64,000 nt of DNA. It comes from Symsagittifera roscoffensis (Eukaryota; Xenacoelomorpha; Acoela; Convolutidae). The position numbers and the translations under genes were made by a program. The stretch is from NCBI RefSeq assembly GCF_963678635.1, contig NC_087066.1, positions 4,216,485 to 4,280,484 on the forward strand, given 5' to 3'. The notes beneath the pieces were generated by a model. The model was not told the origin of the DNA and made no database searches. It was given only the letters and a program-made list of their open reading frames with translations. Shown here one piece after another: positions 45,321 through 57,000 of the stretch (position 1 is the first letter of the stretch; each line of letters starts with the position of its first letter).

Positions 45321-45506
45321 TGGTTTTCACCCATCCACGGCTAGGAACGGACGGGACTTTTTTCGTTTCGAATAAGGCGTTCTTGTTCCTAGCTACAACT
45401 TTTCTGAAAACACACAGTTTGAACGAGGGAAGAGGAACTATTTAATAAGTTTGTTCACGTGCTCATATATTGACGTTGCTGGTTTGTGCTTTTCAACTTC
45501 CAGCCA

Positions 45507-47170
45507 CTACTGTTGATAAACTCGGTTCTCCTGTTCTAGAGTACAGTTCTTTGTTGGAAATAATTTTTGGGTAGTACAACGTCTTGTTTTTTGCCAGTGC
45601 CTTTGTTCGTAGCCCACGTGAAACAGTTGTTGGTGGATATGGATATAAGATACGTATGGTAGGTACTTATATTCTTTTTGATGGTGACGTATGGGATTCT
45701 TCCAGACAGGTTTACACTTGTTCAGCGCAATGTTGGACAGCAGTTTTCGTCTGCTGATGTCTGCAGTGTCGCCAAGGATTGAACCAAGCTTTTTGCTCTT
45801 CGTTAGGTTACTCTTGCCGTCAATTTTTGCGATCCCAGTCTGAATTTTTGCAAATAAAATCAGCGTCATCGGCATATTCTATATGAGGAGGTAGAAGTAC
45901 ACGTGGTAGAGCGAAAGTGTGATCTTGGGTACCTTCGCGTGCTTTATCTACCTCTTTCAGAGCGGCGTCCAGGTACAAAGTAAAGAGTTTGGGGCTGAGA
46001 ATGTCGCCTTGTGGAACTCTTACATTAGTTCTGAACGTGTCATTAGTGTTCTTCCCAACTTTGACTGCCCGAGTCGTGTTTCCAAGAAGAAATCTCATGT
46101 TGCATTCCACCTTGTCTAAGATTCCTTCCAAGATTTCCAGTAATTTGCTTGTGTCAAACCGTGTCAAAGGCTTTAGACAAGTCTATACCAACCACGGTGG
46201 TCTCGAAATTTATCTTAATACTACCTGGTATGAGTAGTTTGTGCGCTAACATCGCGTCTGTGGTACTTTTGTTCTTGCAGTAGGCATGTTGGGTGTAACT
46301 CATGACCTTTTCTAGTTTCCCGCCTATGCGCCCCATTGTTATTCTTGATAGTGTTTTCTCAACACTGATAACAGGGTTATTGGCCGGTAGCTTGTAGGTT
46401 TATGTGCCTCCTTCGAAGGTTTCAGGACAGGTACAATTAAACCATGTAGCAAACCTTCATCTCTGTTTTCTAGCATGGTATTGAGCTTTTCAGCTATTTG
46501 ACAGGCCTTCATGTTCTTCAGGTCTTCTGCTTTGATTCCATTAGCTCCTGGAGCCTTCTTGTTCTTCAACTTCTTCATGTGTTTGATGACTTCTTCTTCG
46601 GTGATGGGGTTAAACCTGCCTATGTCTTTGTCATTATCGGTTGTTTGGTGTTTACCATTGTGAAAAAGTATCCTTATAGTGATAGGAAAGTGTCTTCAGA
46701 CTTGGCATTTCTTCAGTACTTTGCGGTTTGCTGAACAACTTTTTGAGAGCAAGGGCTACTTTTGCAGCGTCTTTGGTGTTGTTGATGTATTCGGCGCTGC
46801 TGGTTAGTTCTTCAACTGTGATCTCTGCCTTCCTCTTTTTGATCATTTTAAATAAATAGCATCTTTCTCTCTTCCCTTTTGTAATATTTCGCTGATTATT
46901 TGACGGAAAAATCTTCGTTCTCAGTATTTTCTGCTTATCAGAGAGTTCAGTGAGCATATGGTCCCTGCGTTTCCATTGAACTCGTGCGTGCTTGCCTCCT
47001 TCATAGTCAAGTTATCAATGCATCACAGTTGTCACCATTCTGTGATCCGTGTCTATGTGGTTCTTGATATAGCTTCTCGCGTTTATTAGCGCCTGTCTCC
47101 TTCTTTGTTGAACAAGTATGTTATCTATCTGGTTGAAAATTATCTTGTTTTTCCTTTTCTGCTCAAAAAT
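45507..47170 (-). pseudogene. Frameshifted APE-type LINE relic
   Basis: Minus-strand pieces in order: end of an endonuclease (NQIDNILVQQRRR, DTDHRMV; ~47150-47030), 46652-46957, 46339-46578 with KKLKNKKAPGANGIKAEDLK and SYRPITLL, 46154-46336 with TVVGIDLSKAFDTV, 45820-46167 with VPQGDILSPKLFTLYLD and EYADDADF, and 45507-45875 (LGSILGDTADISRRK). Motif order is that of a LINE reverse transcriptase, spread over at least three frames. It is a different, older family than the LINE beside it. The clade is not resolved. Confidence 0.75.
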
Positions 47171-48837
47171 TGTTATATGGCAGGCTTTAGCCTAATTTTT
47201 TCGTTTCTTTTTTTTTCCTTTTTTACCAGGTAATCAGAAGGTCAAAAGTATCATAGTAACCGAGGTTACAGTCATGAGTCCCTTCATCATGTTTTCCAGT
47301 CAAAATCCTTGGAATTTTCTAGATATGGAAGTGATAATGATAAAAGAAGATGAAAGTGTTTAAGTCCTTTTCAATTAAAATCGATACGGGTTACGTTTCT
47401 TCAATAAGAACACGCAACTCGACACGAGATTGTGCCAGTCGGTCATATTTGGAAGTTTGACCTTGAGAGAAGCAAAAAACACTTGATTTTGGAGTGAAAT
47501 TTAATTTTTCAAAATTTCGAATGGAACCTGTCATGCACGATTTTCTCGCGAGAACTGAAAATCAGAAAAAGAGATCAGAACAATTTCAGAACAATTGAGT
47601 CAAAAACGCGGGAAAGTCGCAAGAAAAAGCAGTAGGAAATTGCTATTCGCAATTTCCATCACTATAATAATCGAGAGTAGAGCTGTCCCATCTGTGACAG
47701 AGACGAGAGCATTCCCTCGAATTGGATTATAACGACTGGAGTATTATTCGGAACTGGACTAGAGTGAACCTTCGGTGGAAAGTTGGACAGCTTGAGTGTC
47801 CTAATGGTTCACAAGAAAACTATTGTCTAGAGTATAAACTCGTTCTCATTGTTAAAACTATAAAACATTAGACTCATTTAGTTACGTTATTTAATTCTTG
47901 AGTTAGTTACCGACTGGATTATTTCCCACTTCTTGAGCGTGCTACTATGTGAGTACAAATTTAAATTCCTAGAGTGTGTTTTATAATTGTTATGTTGAGG
48001 TAAGGCGAGTTTTAGGTTGATCCATCTGAAATGGATCAAAGTTACACTGTCTAATAAAAAGTAACTTAACGGATTGTTCCAACCCGGTTTTTAACGGCGT
48101 TCATGTATTTTGGGTATCTAGAGACCTAAGTATGGGGACGTTTCTAATTCTAGAGTGGGGGGATATTTTAGTAGTAGCCTTTAAGCTGTAACGGGTCGTA
48201 GTCTCATGTCACAAGCGAACCGAACTGGCTCCGACCGTTCTTGAGGTAGAAAAACACAAGAGATAGTGTCCCTGACCCTTGAGCCAGTGGTTATAGGGCC
48301 TATTTTTCTTAAGCCTCATGTGTGACTGCAGTAGACGAATGTTACATAGTGTTTTTATGGCGCTCCTGGGTGTTTACGACATCAAGACTACGGAGTCGAA
48401 CCCACTTGAGACAGCTTCGGGCTGAATGCCCATTCTAGAGTACCGGCGGTACGGTTCGACAGGAACGTGCAAACCTTCCGGTTGTACCGTGATAGCTTTT
48501 TAAGAAAACTCGAGAAAATTTCCTGGTACGCTCTCCGAACGAGGCTTAGCTAACCGAGTAAAGGGGGGCAACTAGGGAGACAAAAACACGAGCAAAAAGA
48601 CAAAAAGCAAAACAAAAACCAAAAAAGAATAGAAAAAGGAACAAAAACCATAAAACGAAAAAAGACAGTGACTTTGACACCAGATTAGTTGGATCAAACC
48701 TTTATATTAATTAAATAGTATACCCATACTGTTTTACAAGTTCGATCGTTTCGATCAACCTAGCAATTTAAACCAGTAAACTGAATAAAGTGCCCGAAGT
48801 GGGGCGTCGTCAAGGGTTTTCAGATAGCTTGGAACTT
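47171..48837. other. Noncoding; probably includes the 5' end of giant element 2
   Basis: No coding sequence. CTTGAG words, which recur in the noncoding parts of element 2, appear from about 47790 on (47896, 47931), so the 5' LTR may begin in this stretch. I could not find an LTR start or a tRNA primer site. An A-rich stretch lies at about 48570-48660. Confidence 0.3.
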
Positions 48838-49032
48838 AGCTGGACCAATAGGAGACTTGACTGGAAGAGGTGACCAGCCGAGTGGGAAAGTGCTTCAGGG
48901 ACACTTGAGCTGAACCAATAGGAGACTTGACTGGAAGAGGTGACCAGCCGAGTGGGAAAGTGGTTCAGGGACACTTGAGCTGAACCAATAGGAGACTGGA
49001 CTGGAACAGGTGACCAGTCGAGTGGGAAAGCA
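48836..49032 (+). repeat. Three 70-bp direct repeats with CCAAT motif (U3-enhancer-like)
   Basis: GACCAATAGGAGAC or GAACCAATAGGAGAC recurs at exactly 70-bp spacing (ACCAATA at 48844, 48914 and 48984). The surrounding GGTGACCAG and GAGTGGGAAAG sequence is shared. Each unit has a CCAAT box. The layout resembles tandem enhancers in retroviral U3 regions. TATAAA follows at 49466. Confidence 0.7.
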
Positions 49033-49465
49033 GCCAAGAAGGATTTGGCAATTCTCGAGTTCTCAAGTTGGGCAGAACGGGTATCGTTAGAATCCACATT
49101 ACATTATAGGAGATAAGTGTAAAATTGGATAAGCGAAATCCCCCAGTTTTGAGGAACGTTTTTACTTGAGCAGGCCTGGAAACAGGTCTACGGTTTTCTC
49201 TTGAGAGGTTTAGCACCCGGCGCTTAAAGTAATTTTTAGGCTTAAGAAGGGGGGCTAGAAAGGGGGGAGGTTAGAAGGGGGACTGGTTAAGTTAGAGGTT
49301 GGCGGTTGTAAATTGTAAAAAGGGGGAAATTAGAGTAACTAATTAGTCGACATCGTTGACTTAGTTACATTAGAAATTAACACGCGTTGGTAATATTAGG
49401 TGGAGATCCAAAATTCAACTCGAGTTAAGACTGGTACGCTGGTTGGTTTGGTAGGGGGGACCGGA

Positions 49466-49472
49466 TATAAAC
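49466..49472 (+). promoter_or_regulatory. TATA-box candidate of element 2
   Basis: TATAAAC in a GC-rich setting (ACCGGATATAAACAGC), about 435 bp after the last 70-bp repeat. One of two TATA candidates; the other is TATAAAAA at 50658-50665. Confidence 0.3.
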
Positions 49473-49849
49473 AGCTTTTGTGAAACCCCACAAGATCACT
49501 AGTGGGGGGAGGAAAACGCGTGGCAATTAGGTACCAGACATTTTTTTCGACGAAAGGTAGACATTGGTCACCTTTGAATTTCAGGTGGGCTCATTTTTCT
49601 GTTTTTATTATTTTTCTTACTTAGATTTTTGTTGCATTTTAGTGAGGATTTGTGTTTGGTTTTATACGAACAGGTGATCACAAGATACCTGCGCACCTAC
49701 ATTGAAATAGAAACAACCAAAAAGAAGAGGGGGGTCAGCATTTGGCTTTTAAGAGAGGGTTTTTGGGAAAATTTTACTAGAGCTTGAGTGGTGGTACAAG
49801 GTACGGTGATTCAAGAAGACCCTACAACGAGGAAGACACTCCGTGACGA

Positions 49850-50672
49850 GTCTTGGGACAGTACCGAAGAAGTCTTGGGACAGAGCAGTCTTGGGACAGT
49901 GGTCTTGGGACAGGGTCTTGGGACAGTGGTCTTGGGACAGGGTCTTGGGACAGTGGTCTTGGGACAGGGTCTTGGGACAGTGGTCTTGGGACAGGGTCTT
50001 GGGACAGTGGTCTTGGGACAGTGGTCTTGGGACAGTGGTCTTCGGACAGGGTCTTGGGACAGTGGTCTTGGGACGGGGTCTTGGGACAGTGGTCTTGGGA
50101 CAAGGGTCTTGGGACAGGGTCTTGGGACAGGGTCTTGGGACAGTGGTCTTGGGACAGGGTCTTGGGACAGGGTCTTGGGACAGTAGTCTTGGGACAGGGT
50201 CTTGGGACAGTGGTCTTGGGACAGGGTCTTGGGACAGTGGTCTTGGGACAGTGGTCTTGGGACAAGGGTCTTGGGACACTAGTCTTGGGACACTAGCCTT
50301 GGGACACTGGTCTTGGGACACTGGTCTTGGGACAGTAGTCTTGGGACACTAGCCTTGGGACAGTAGTCTTGGGACACCAGCCTTGGGACACTGGTCTTGG
50401 GACACTACCCTTGGGACACTAGTCTTGGGACAGTAGTCTTGGGACACTAGCCTTGGGACACTAGTCTTGGGACACTAGCCTTGGGACACTGGTCTTGGGA
50501 CACTACCCTTGGGACACTAGTCTTGGGACAGTAGTCTTGGGACAGTAGTCTTGGGACACTAGCCTTGGGACACTAGTCTTGGGACAGTAGTCTTGGTACA
50601 AGGGTCTTAGGACACTAGCGGAGAGTACTGTGATAGTGACGAATAGTCTTGGGACGGTATAAAAATTGAAGT
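49850..50672 (+). repeat. G-rich 13-14 bp minisatellite (TCTTGGGACAGTGG) in the element leader
   Basis: Around 55 head-to-tail copies of a TCTTGGGACA-based unit, with 13-bp (..GGG) and 14-bp (..GTGG, ..CTAG, ..GTAG) variants in higher-order alternation. The first half is dominated by GTGG/GGG units, the second half by CTAG/GTAG units. All frames on both strands stay open for long stretches only because the unit lacks stops; these are not genes. It ends directly before TATAAAAA at 50658 and ~350 bp before the gag start. Confidence 0.92.
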
Positions 50673-51021
50673 AGAATCACAACAAGTGTGTCTTAAGACA
50701 GAATAAGACAAATCGAAATAGGTACGGTTAAGACCAAATTAAGGAAAGTTTTTCGGAGGTTTTAGAAAGAGAATTGGATAAGGTTTTTAACACGTTGTAC
50801 AGAATTTGTTACCACAAAAAATATTTTTTTTTACCCTTAGAATAGAATCGTGTATATAATAAAATTGTAAATAGGAGCAGTTGTAAATAGAAATAGTGAG
50901 GCGCAGTAGGGTACCGGTGCTCGAAAAAAGGTCAAGTGGATCAAACACGAAATATAATTCATCGCTGCGCGGAACGACATCAACGGGCCCAAAGATAACG
51001 AAGACGAACTTTTCAGTTAAC

Positions 51022-54000
51022 ATGGTCAGCACAAGGAGTACAGCGGATAACAGGGCAAAAGAGGGCACGGAAGGGGAGCGAGTAGAACCCACCATCGAGA
51101 TTGATCTAGAGACACCCGATCAAAGTGTGGATGAAACAAGGAAGATGGCGACAGAGTCAACTCCAATGCCCAATGCAGAGGAACCGAACCAGAAACCCAT
51201 AGAGTTCTCACCGATAGATGACGCGGAAGATGCAATAGGCAAAACCGAAGAAACGGTGAAAGAAGACTCTCAAGTAAAGAGGACATCTTTTACGGAAAAA
51301 TTGGGAATAATGTTCGGAATAAAAACAAAAGAAAACGTGACTGAAGAACCAAAAGCAGAAAGAACACGAACATTTGGGACAGTGAGCACGAAGACCTCAG
51401 AAGCCAATCCAAGAGAGGAACAAGCTAAAGCAGAGGCTACGGCCGAAGAGAGACCGACAGCTGACCATGAAGAGACTACCATTGAGCTGGGTGACTTGTT
51501 GGCGAAATTAAATCAGATTGACAAAAGACTTAAGCACAGTGAAGAAGACAGAGAGGTGATAAAAAAGGAGATAAGATACAACAAGCACGAGTATCTAGAC
51601 AGTTATTTTAACCTAGCTAAGGCAACAGATGAGAGACTCAAGGAAATGTCAGATAAGGTAGAAGCCACCAATGAAGAACGAGAAAAGAACATCAAAACAG
51701 ACATGCAACAGTTGAAGAGCCGATATGATGATGTCAACAGCCAATTAGGGAGCCTGGAAAGGAGAATGGACACAATGAGCAAGAGTCAAGCCGAGAGTTC
51801 GTGTGCAATACAGGCGAAGTTGGATGCAATCTTGAGAGGTTCCACTCCACAAGAAAGACCGGCAGCGGATCGTACGCAAAGCACCAGAGTTGACTTTGTA
51901 GAACCACAAAGGAACAAACGGCAATCGACACCGTTGCCCTTAACCAAGGATGCGATAAGCATAGCACCAACAGCTGCGAAAACAATAATGAAGAATGGAA
52001 CGTCGAATACAACGACTGCTCCGGGAGATTCAACAGCTAACAGCAACACAGGACCGGATGCTATGACATGGGCCAGCACTTGGGAGATGATGAACAGGAC
52101 TCTAGAGGCCTTCGCCACGAGGAACACTGACTCGAGCGACAGGAGAGAGGGAAAATCAAGAAAGACATTCAAGAAGCCAAAAGAATTCAAGGACGACTCC
52201 GATGGATGCATTGACACTTGGGTGGAAGTGATGAGATTACATCTAGAACAAGACAACTTGAGTGACGAAAGACAAGCATGTACAGCCATACTGAGCAACT
52301 TGGAAGGAACGGCATTAAAATGCGTGGTCGCAAAGAAGGAGGAAGAACGCGACACCGCGGACAAGATCTTCGAGATATTGCTGAATCGATTCGGGTCAGG
52401 CATGAAGGGTCACCAAGCGATGATGCGATTTGAAAAGAGAAGGCAGAGGGACGACGAGTCAATAGATCGGTTCCTAGATGACCTCGAGAGCTTGAGAAGG
52501 AGGAGTGACCCAGAGGAGTCGACAAATAGACGGAACTTTAGCATTGCCTCGAAGTTCATCGATGGGGTGAAAAGTGATGACTTAAGGACAATGTTAGCAA
52601 CATACTACACATTGTCGAAGGACAGCGCACCCACCCCAGAAGAAATGAGACAGAAATCAAGAGAATACATGCTGATGAAACCTAAGAAGTACTCATATTC
52701 CGAAAACAGGAACACGCAAGGGGGAAGCCAACCCCAGAGGTCATCATGGTACAAACCTAGAGATGATATGGACAAGCGCAGATCATGCGCGAACTGCGGG
52801 TCAGCGGATCATCATGTGGCTGACTGCACAACGTACAAACAAGGCATGAAGAGCCTAGGTTATGCACCGGATGAAGAGGATATGAGCCAGATGGAGGAAC
52901 ACGAGTACTATAATGGCTTAATCATCAAGATAGGCGCCAGATGCTTCTTCTGTAACCAGGAGGGGCACTTCAGAATGGATTGTCCCTTGTTCTGGGAAGC
53001 GGTCAAGGACCAGAATCACCCCAAACATAAGTTGGCATTAGCGGCGGTGCAGAATCAGCGGAACAGGCAAAACGAGTTTGAATCTAGGAACTTGGGGGCA
53101 CCAAACACCGAATTGCCGACGAAGACAGTGAAAGCTGTTACACATGTTAGCGGTGCGTTAGAGTCCGCGGCCGGAAGCTCTCTAGAGATAAATTATGAGA
53201 AAGCGGCGACGGAAGCAATTGCCAAAGTGAAACAAGATCTGGCTGCGAAAGAAATAGAGCAACGACTAAAGTTGGAGATCGAAAGACAGAATTTTAACGA
53301 AGCATTAACCGGATCGAACTCAATACCAGAGGCTAGAACGGGCTCAATGAAGACCGGGAATTGTAACACCGTGAAAATGGTGACAGGTAAACCTTTTGGA
53401 ATATCGAAAATCGGAGCAAGAATAATGTCGATAATCACAGTGGGCGGACACGAGGTAACCAGAAACTTGAGCGAGCCGAGCGACCAGACGATAATGCACA
53501 TTGACGTGTATGCAGACTACTTGAGTGGAATAAGTCCACAAACGACTTCTAGAGCGCTCAGGGCACTACTCACGAGAGGGGGCAGCAAATCGGTACGTGT
53601 TGATAATAGGTACACTGAAGCTTATGGTCCACACGAGGTCATGCTAAATATAGATGGAATCAACATCTATACCAAGACGATGATAACATGCGACGAAGAC
53701 CTAATTGGACAAATCTATGTAGGGAAAGAAGAATTGAAAGTAAGATCGATTGGACACTGTGCTATGCTCGAAGAAGATGCAATGCACATCGGGACGGAAG
53801 CAGACGTGACAGGGCACGCGCTAGACATAAGTGGCAAAAAGACTCAGTTACGTGGATTACTCGACACGGGAGCAGTCTTGAGCGTCATACCAATCGAAAC
53901 ATGGGAAAAGATGGGCTTTGACAAAGGTGACTTGATAGACTCGAGAATACGGCTGTCAGCTGCAAACAAAGGGGCCCTTCGGGTGTTGGGCAGGACGCCG

Positions 54001-57000
54001 ATAATAGCCCTCAATTTGGGGGAACGTAACCTGTGGATGAGCTTCATCGTGGTAGAAAACCTAGATGAATCTGACCAATTCATTTTGGGCAGAGACTTCA
54101 TCAGGAATTTCGACGTAACGATTGATCTAAATAATGCAATGTTCAGGATACGGAACCCGGATAGGAGGTACGCAATCAAACCGGTCAATTTAATAATGGC
54201 GAATGAAAACAAAGCACCGGTATTCTTGAGTAGGAGAGTGAGGTTAAAAGCTAATGAAGCGGCAATCGTAAGCTTGAGGATGAAAAATTATAATGAACTA
54301 AGTGACAACAAGCAAGTGTGTATAGTTCCGAATCCCAATAGTCAAAGCGCTGCTGTTTTAGGAAGATCATTTTCGATAACGAAGAGCGGCCTCTACGTCA
54401 GTGTCTTGTTGAATACCCTTGATATACCGATCACGATACAGAGAGGGAGGAAGCTGGGATATGCTTTACCAGTTAAAACTCGATACGAAACAACTGAAAA
54501 CTCAAAACAAAATGAAGTTGTTGATTGTCCTAATCACAGGGACAAAATTTGTATCTTGAGACGATTGCAGAGAATAAAAGATTCTTCAAGTCTTATCAAA
54601 TCACTTAAGTCAGAAACGGACGATGGGCTTTCGAGCTGTTCGAACTTTCCAGAGCGACCCACGCTAGATGAAATGCAAACTGATAAACCGGTTCTGCCGG
54701 AGATTGAACATTTAAGGGGCAAACTGAAAGATGAACAGCTCGAAGCTATCAAGGACGTACTAGAGCGGAACGAGGAGGTTTTTTCAAGGCATAAGGCGGA
54801 TATCGGGTGTTGTAATTTTGTTGAACATGAAATAGAACTTGAGGAAAACGCGGTGCCACACAGGGAGGGGGCGAGGCGCATGACCCCACACAAATCGGAC
54901 GCGTGTAGAAAAGAAATCGAAACGTTACTAGAGTATGACATGATAGAACCATCCAAGTCACCGTGGGCTGGTGGAGTAGTGATGGCCAAAAAGAAAGGCG
55001 ACCAGTTAAGGTTTTGTTGTGACTTTCGATACCTGAACTCCGTCACGGTGAAGGATGCCTATCCCATATCTAGAATTGATGAGAGCCTCTCGAAGTTAGG
55101 TGATGCGAAATTTTTTACGACTCTTGATTTAGGCTCGGCCTTTTGGCAGGTACCATTAAGGAAGCAAGACAGGGACAAGACAGGGTTCGCCTGCGAGTTG
55201 GGTCTGTTTCAATGGAAACGGGTGCCGTTTGGACTCTGCAATGCAACAGCCACGTTTCAGCGGCTGATGGCACACGCGTTGATAGGCGTGACGAAGAAGT
55301 ACGGCAACCTGGTAATGTGCTATGTGGACGACGTGGTAATAGCAACGCCAACACTAGAAGACCACATCGAGAGGCTTGACGAGGTGTTCGCGTGCATGAA
55401 AAGATCGGGGCTGAAGTGTAAACCATCAAAGTGCGAGATACTCAAGGACTCGATTAAATACTTGGGCAGGATGGTAGATAAACACGGTATCAGACCTGAC
55501 CCAGACGCCGTGGAAGCAGTCCTAACCTGGAAATCACCGAAGACGGAGCACCAGCTGATGAGCTTCCTGGGTTTCGCCAACTATTATAGAGAATTCATCA
55601 AGGGCTATGCGGACAAGGTATACCCGATGCAACAATTAATGAGACACAAGGGCAAGAAGTTCACGTGGAACAACGCGGCAGAAGAGTCATTCCAGAGAAT
55701 GAAGAAAGAGCTGTGTGAGGCACCAGTACTGGGTATGCCGACTGAGAAGGGGATGTACGTGCTAGACACGGATGCGTCAGTAGTCGCTATTTCTGGGATT
55801 CTCCATCAAGAACAAGAATGGAATGGGAAGACAGTCTTGAGACCAATAGCATACGGGAGCAAGGTCCTAAGTGACACAGAAATGAAGTACGGAGCACCGA
55901 AAGCAGAGATGTTTGCGGTGGTCACCTTTGTCGAAAAATACAGAGCATACTTAGGCAGTGAGCCCTTCAAGCTGCGAGTCGACAACCGAGCACTAAGCTG
56001 GCTGAAAACGTACTCAATGGACCAGAGCTATATTGGGAGGTGGATAGTTCGCTTGGATGGATACAACATGATAATTGAGCACAGAACACGAGATAAACAT
56101 CAAAATGCTGACAGCTTGAGTAAGAAGACGGAGTTCTACGAGAGGCAAGAACAAAGAGAGGCGGACAGACCTGAGATCAAAGACGGCTTCTCCTTCATGG
56201 ACAAAGAAACGTACGACAGTCTTCCACTCACGAGATGGCTGGACAAATCAGGCAAACCGATTGAAGATCATCCCGAATTGCCGAAAGAGCCTCTTGAAAA
56301 GACCATCTTGAAGAAAAGCAGAGGGATTCCGATAGGAATAATGCTCAAGTCCAAGATCGTGAGGGAAACACTTAAGGCAAAAGGTTATGATCTCATCCAG
56401 GTAGAGGAGGGAACGGTCCGAATAGATGAAGACTTAATGAGGTTGCTTGAGAAACTATCAGATGACAAGCCCGTGATCCAAGGGAAAGGTCAGGAGGCAC
56501 CGGAACTAACCATACTTCGGAGAGAAGAAACAGTGAACAATACTGACGTCTCAAAAGGAAGCATCACTGATAGCAAGGAAGTTGTGCGATCACTAGTTGA
56601 AAAAATCCCCGAAAAAATTCTGGAACAGACAAAAGTCAGGGATAAGAAAGTAACATTCAGAGAAGAAGTTGAACACCTGGGACTAGATCAAGAGTCCGGG
56701 GAGTGGTCCAGATTCATGGAAGAAGACGAAACCGGAGAAGGGAAATTGTCCGGGGAGCGTGAAGAATGGGATGAAGACTCGGATGAGAGCAGCGAAGACC
56801 AAGACAGTCTATGCATGATACTGGCGGAAGAGAAGATAAGACAGCACGACAGGGAATTACAGACGGATCCATCTTCAGGGACGTACAATATGGAAATACA
56901 AGAGGTACGAGGTGGTGAAGAGCTCGAGAAAATAGCAGTTTCAAGAAAACCACTAAGGGAACTATCGTGCAACTCAAACGTCAGAACGAATCTGGTACCA

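Larger units (their letters stand above)
40742..45330 (-). mobile_element. CR1/jockey-superclade LINE, nearly intact, with SGNH hydrolase ORF
   Basis: Minus-strand order: SGNH hydrolase ORF (45320-44727), PHD-type ORF1 (44461-43586), ORF2 endonuclease (43567-42731) and reverse transcriptase (42554-40827). A short 3' UTR with a GGGGC/GCCCC stem ends in a (TTA)n tail at ~40742-40764. The coding defect I see is one frameshift in a homopolymer in ORF2. Target duplications and the exact 5' end were not found; the 5' end is placed just beyond the hydrolase start and could reach ~45470. Confidence 0.8.

Noticed and set aside
49514-49535. tRNA primer-binding site at TGGCAATTAGGTACCAG
   Set aside because: Starts with TGG, but the remainder does not match the T-arm pattern of a tRNA 3' end; no LTR end was found in front of it.
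49749-50352. Several overlapping 130-190 codon frames (LGTVV / SQDHCPKT repeats) on both strands
   Set aside because: They are translations of the 13-14 bp minisatellite, which simply lacks stops in all frames.
50896-51021. Gag-Pol start at 50896
   Set aside because: That codon is GTG; the first ATG in frame is 51022, so 51022 is used, with the upstream 42 codons only open frame.
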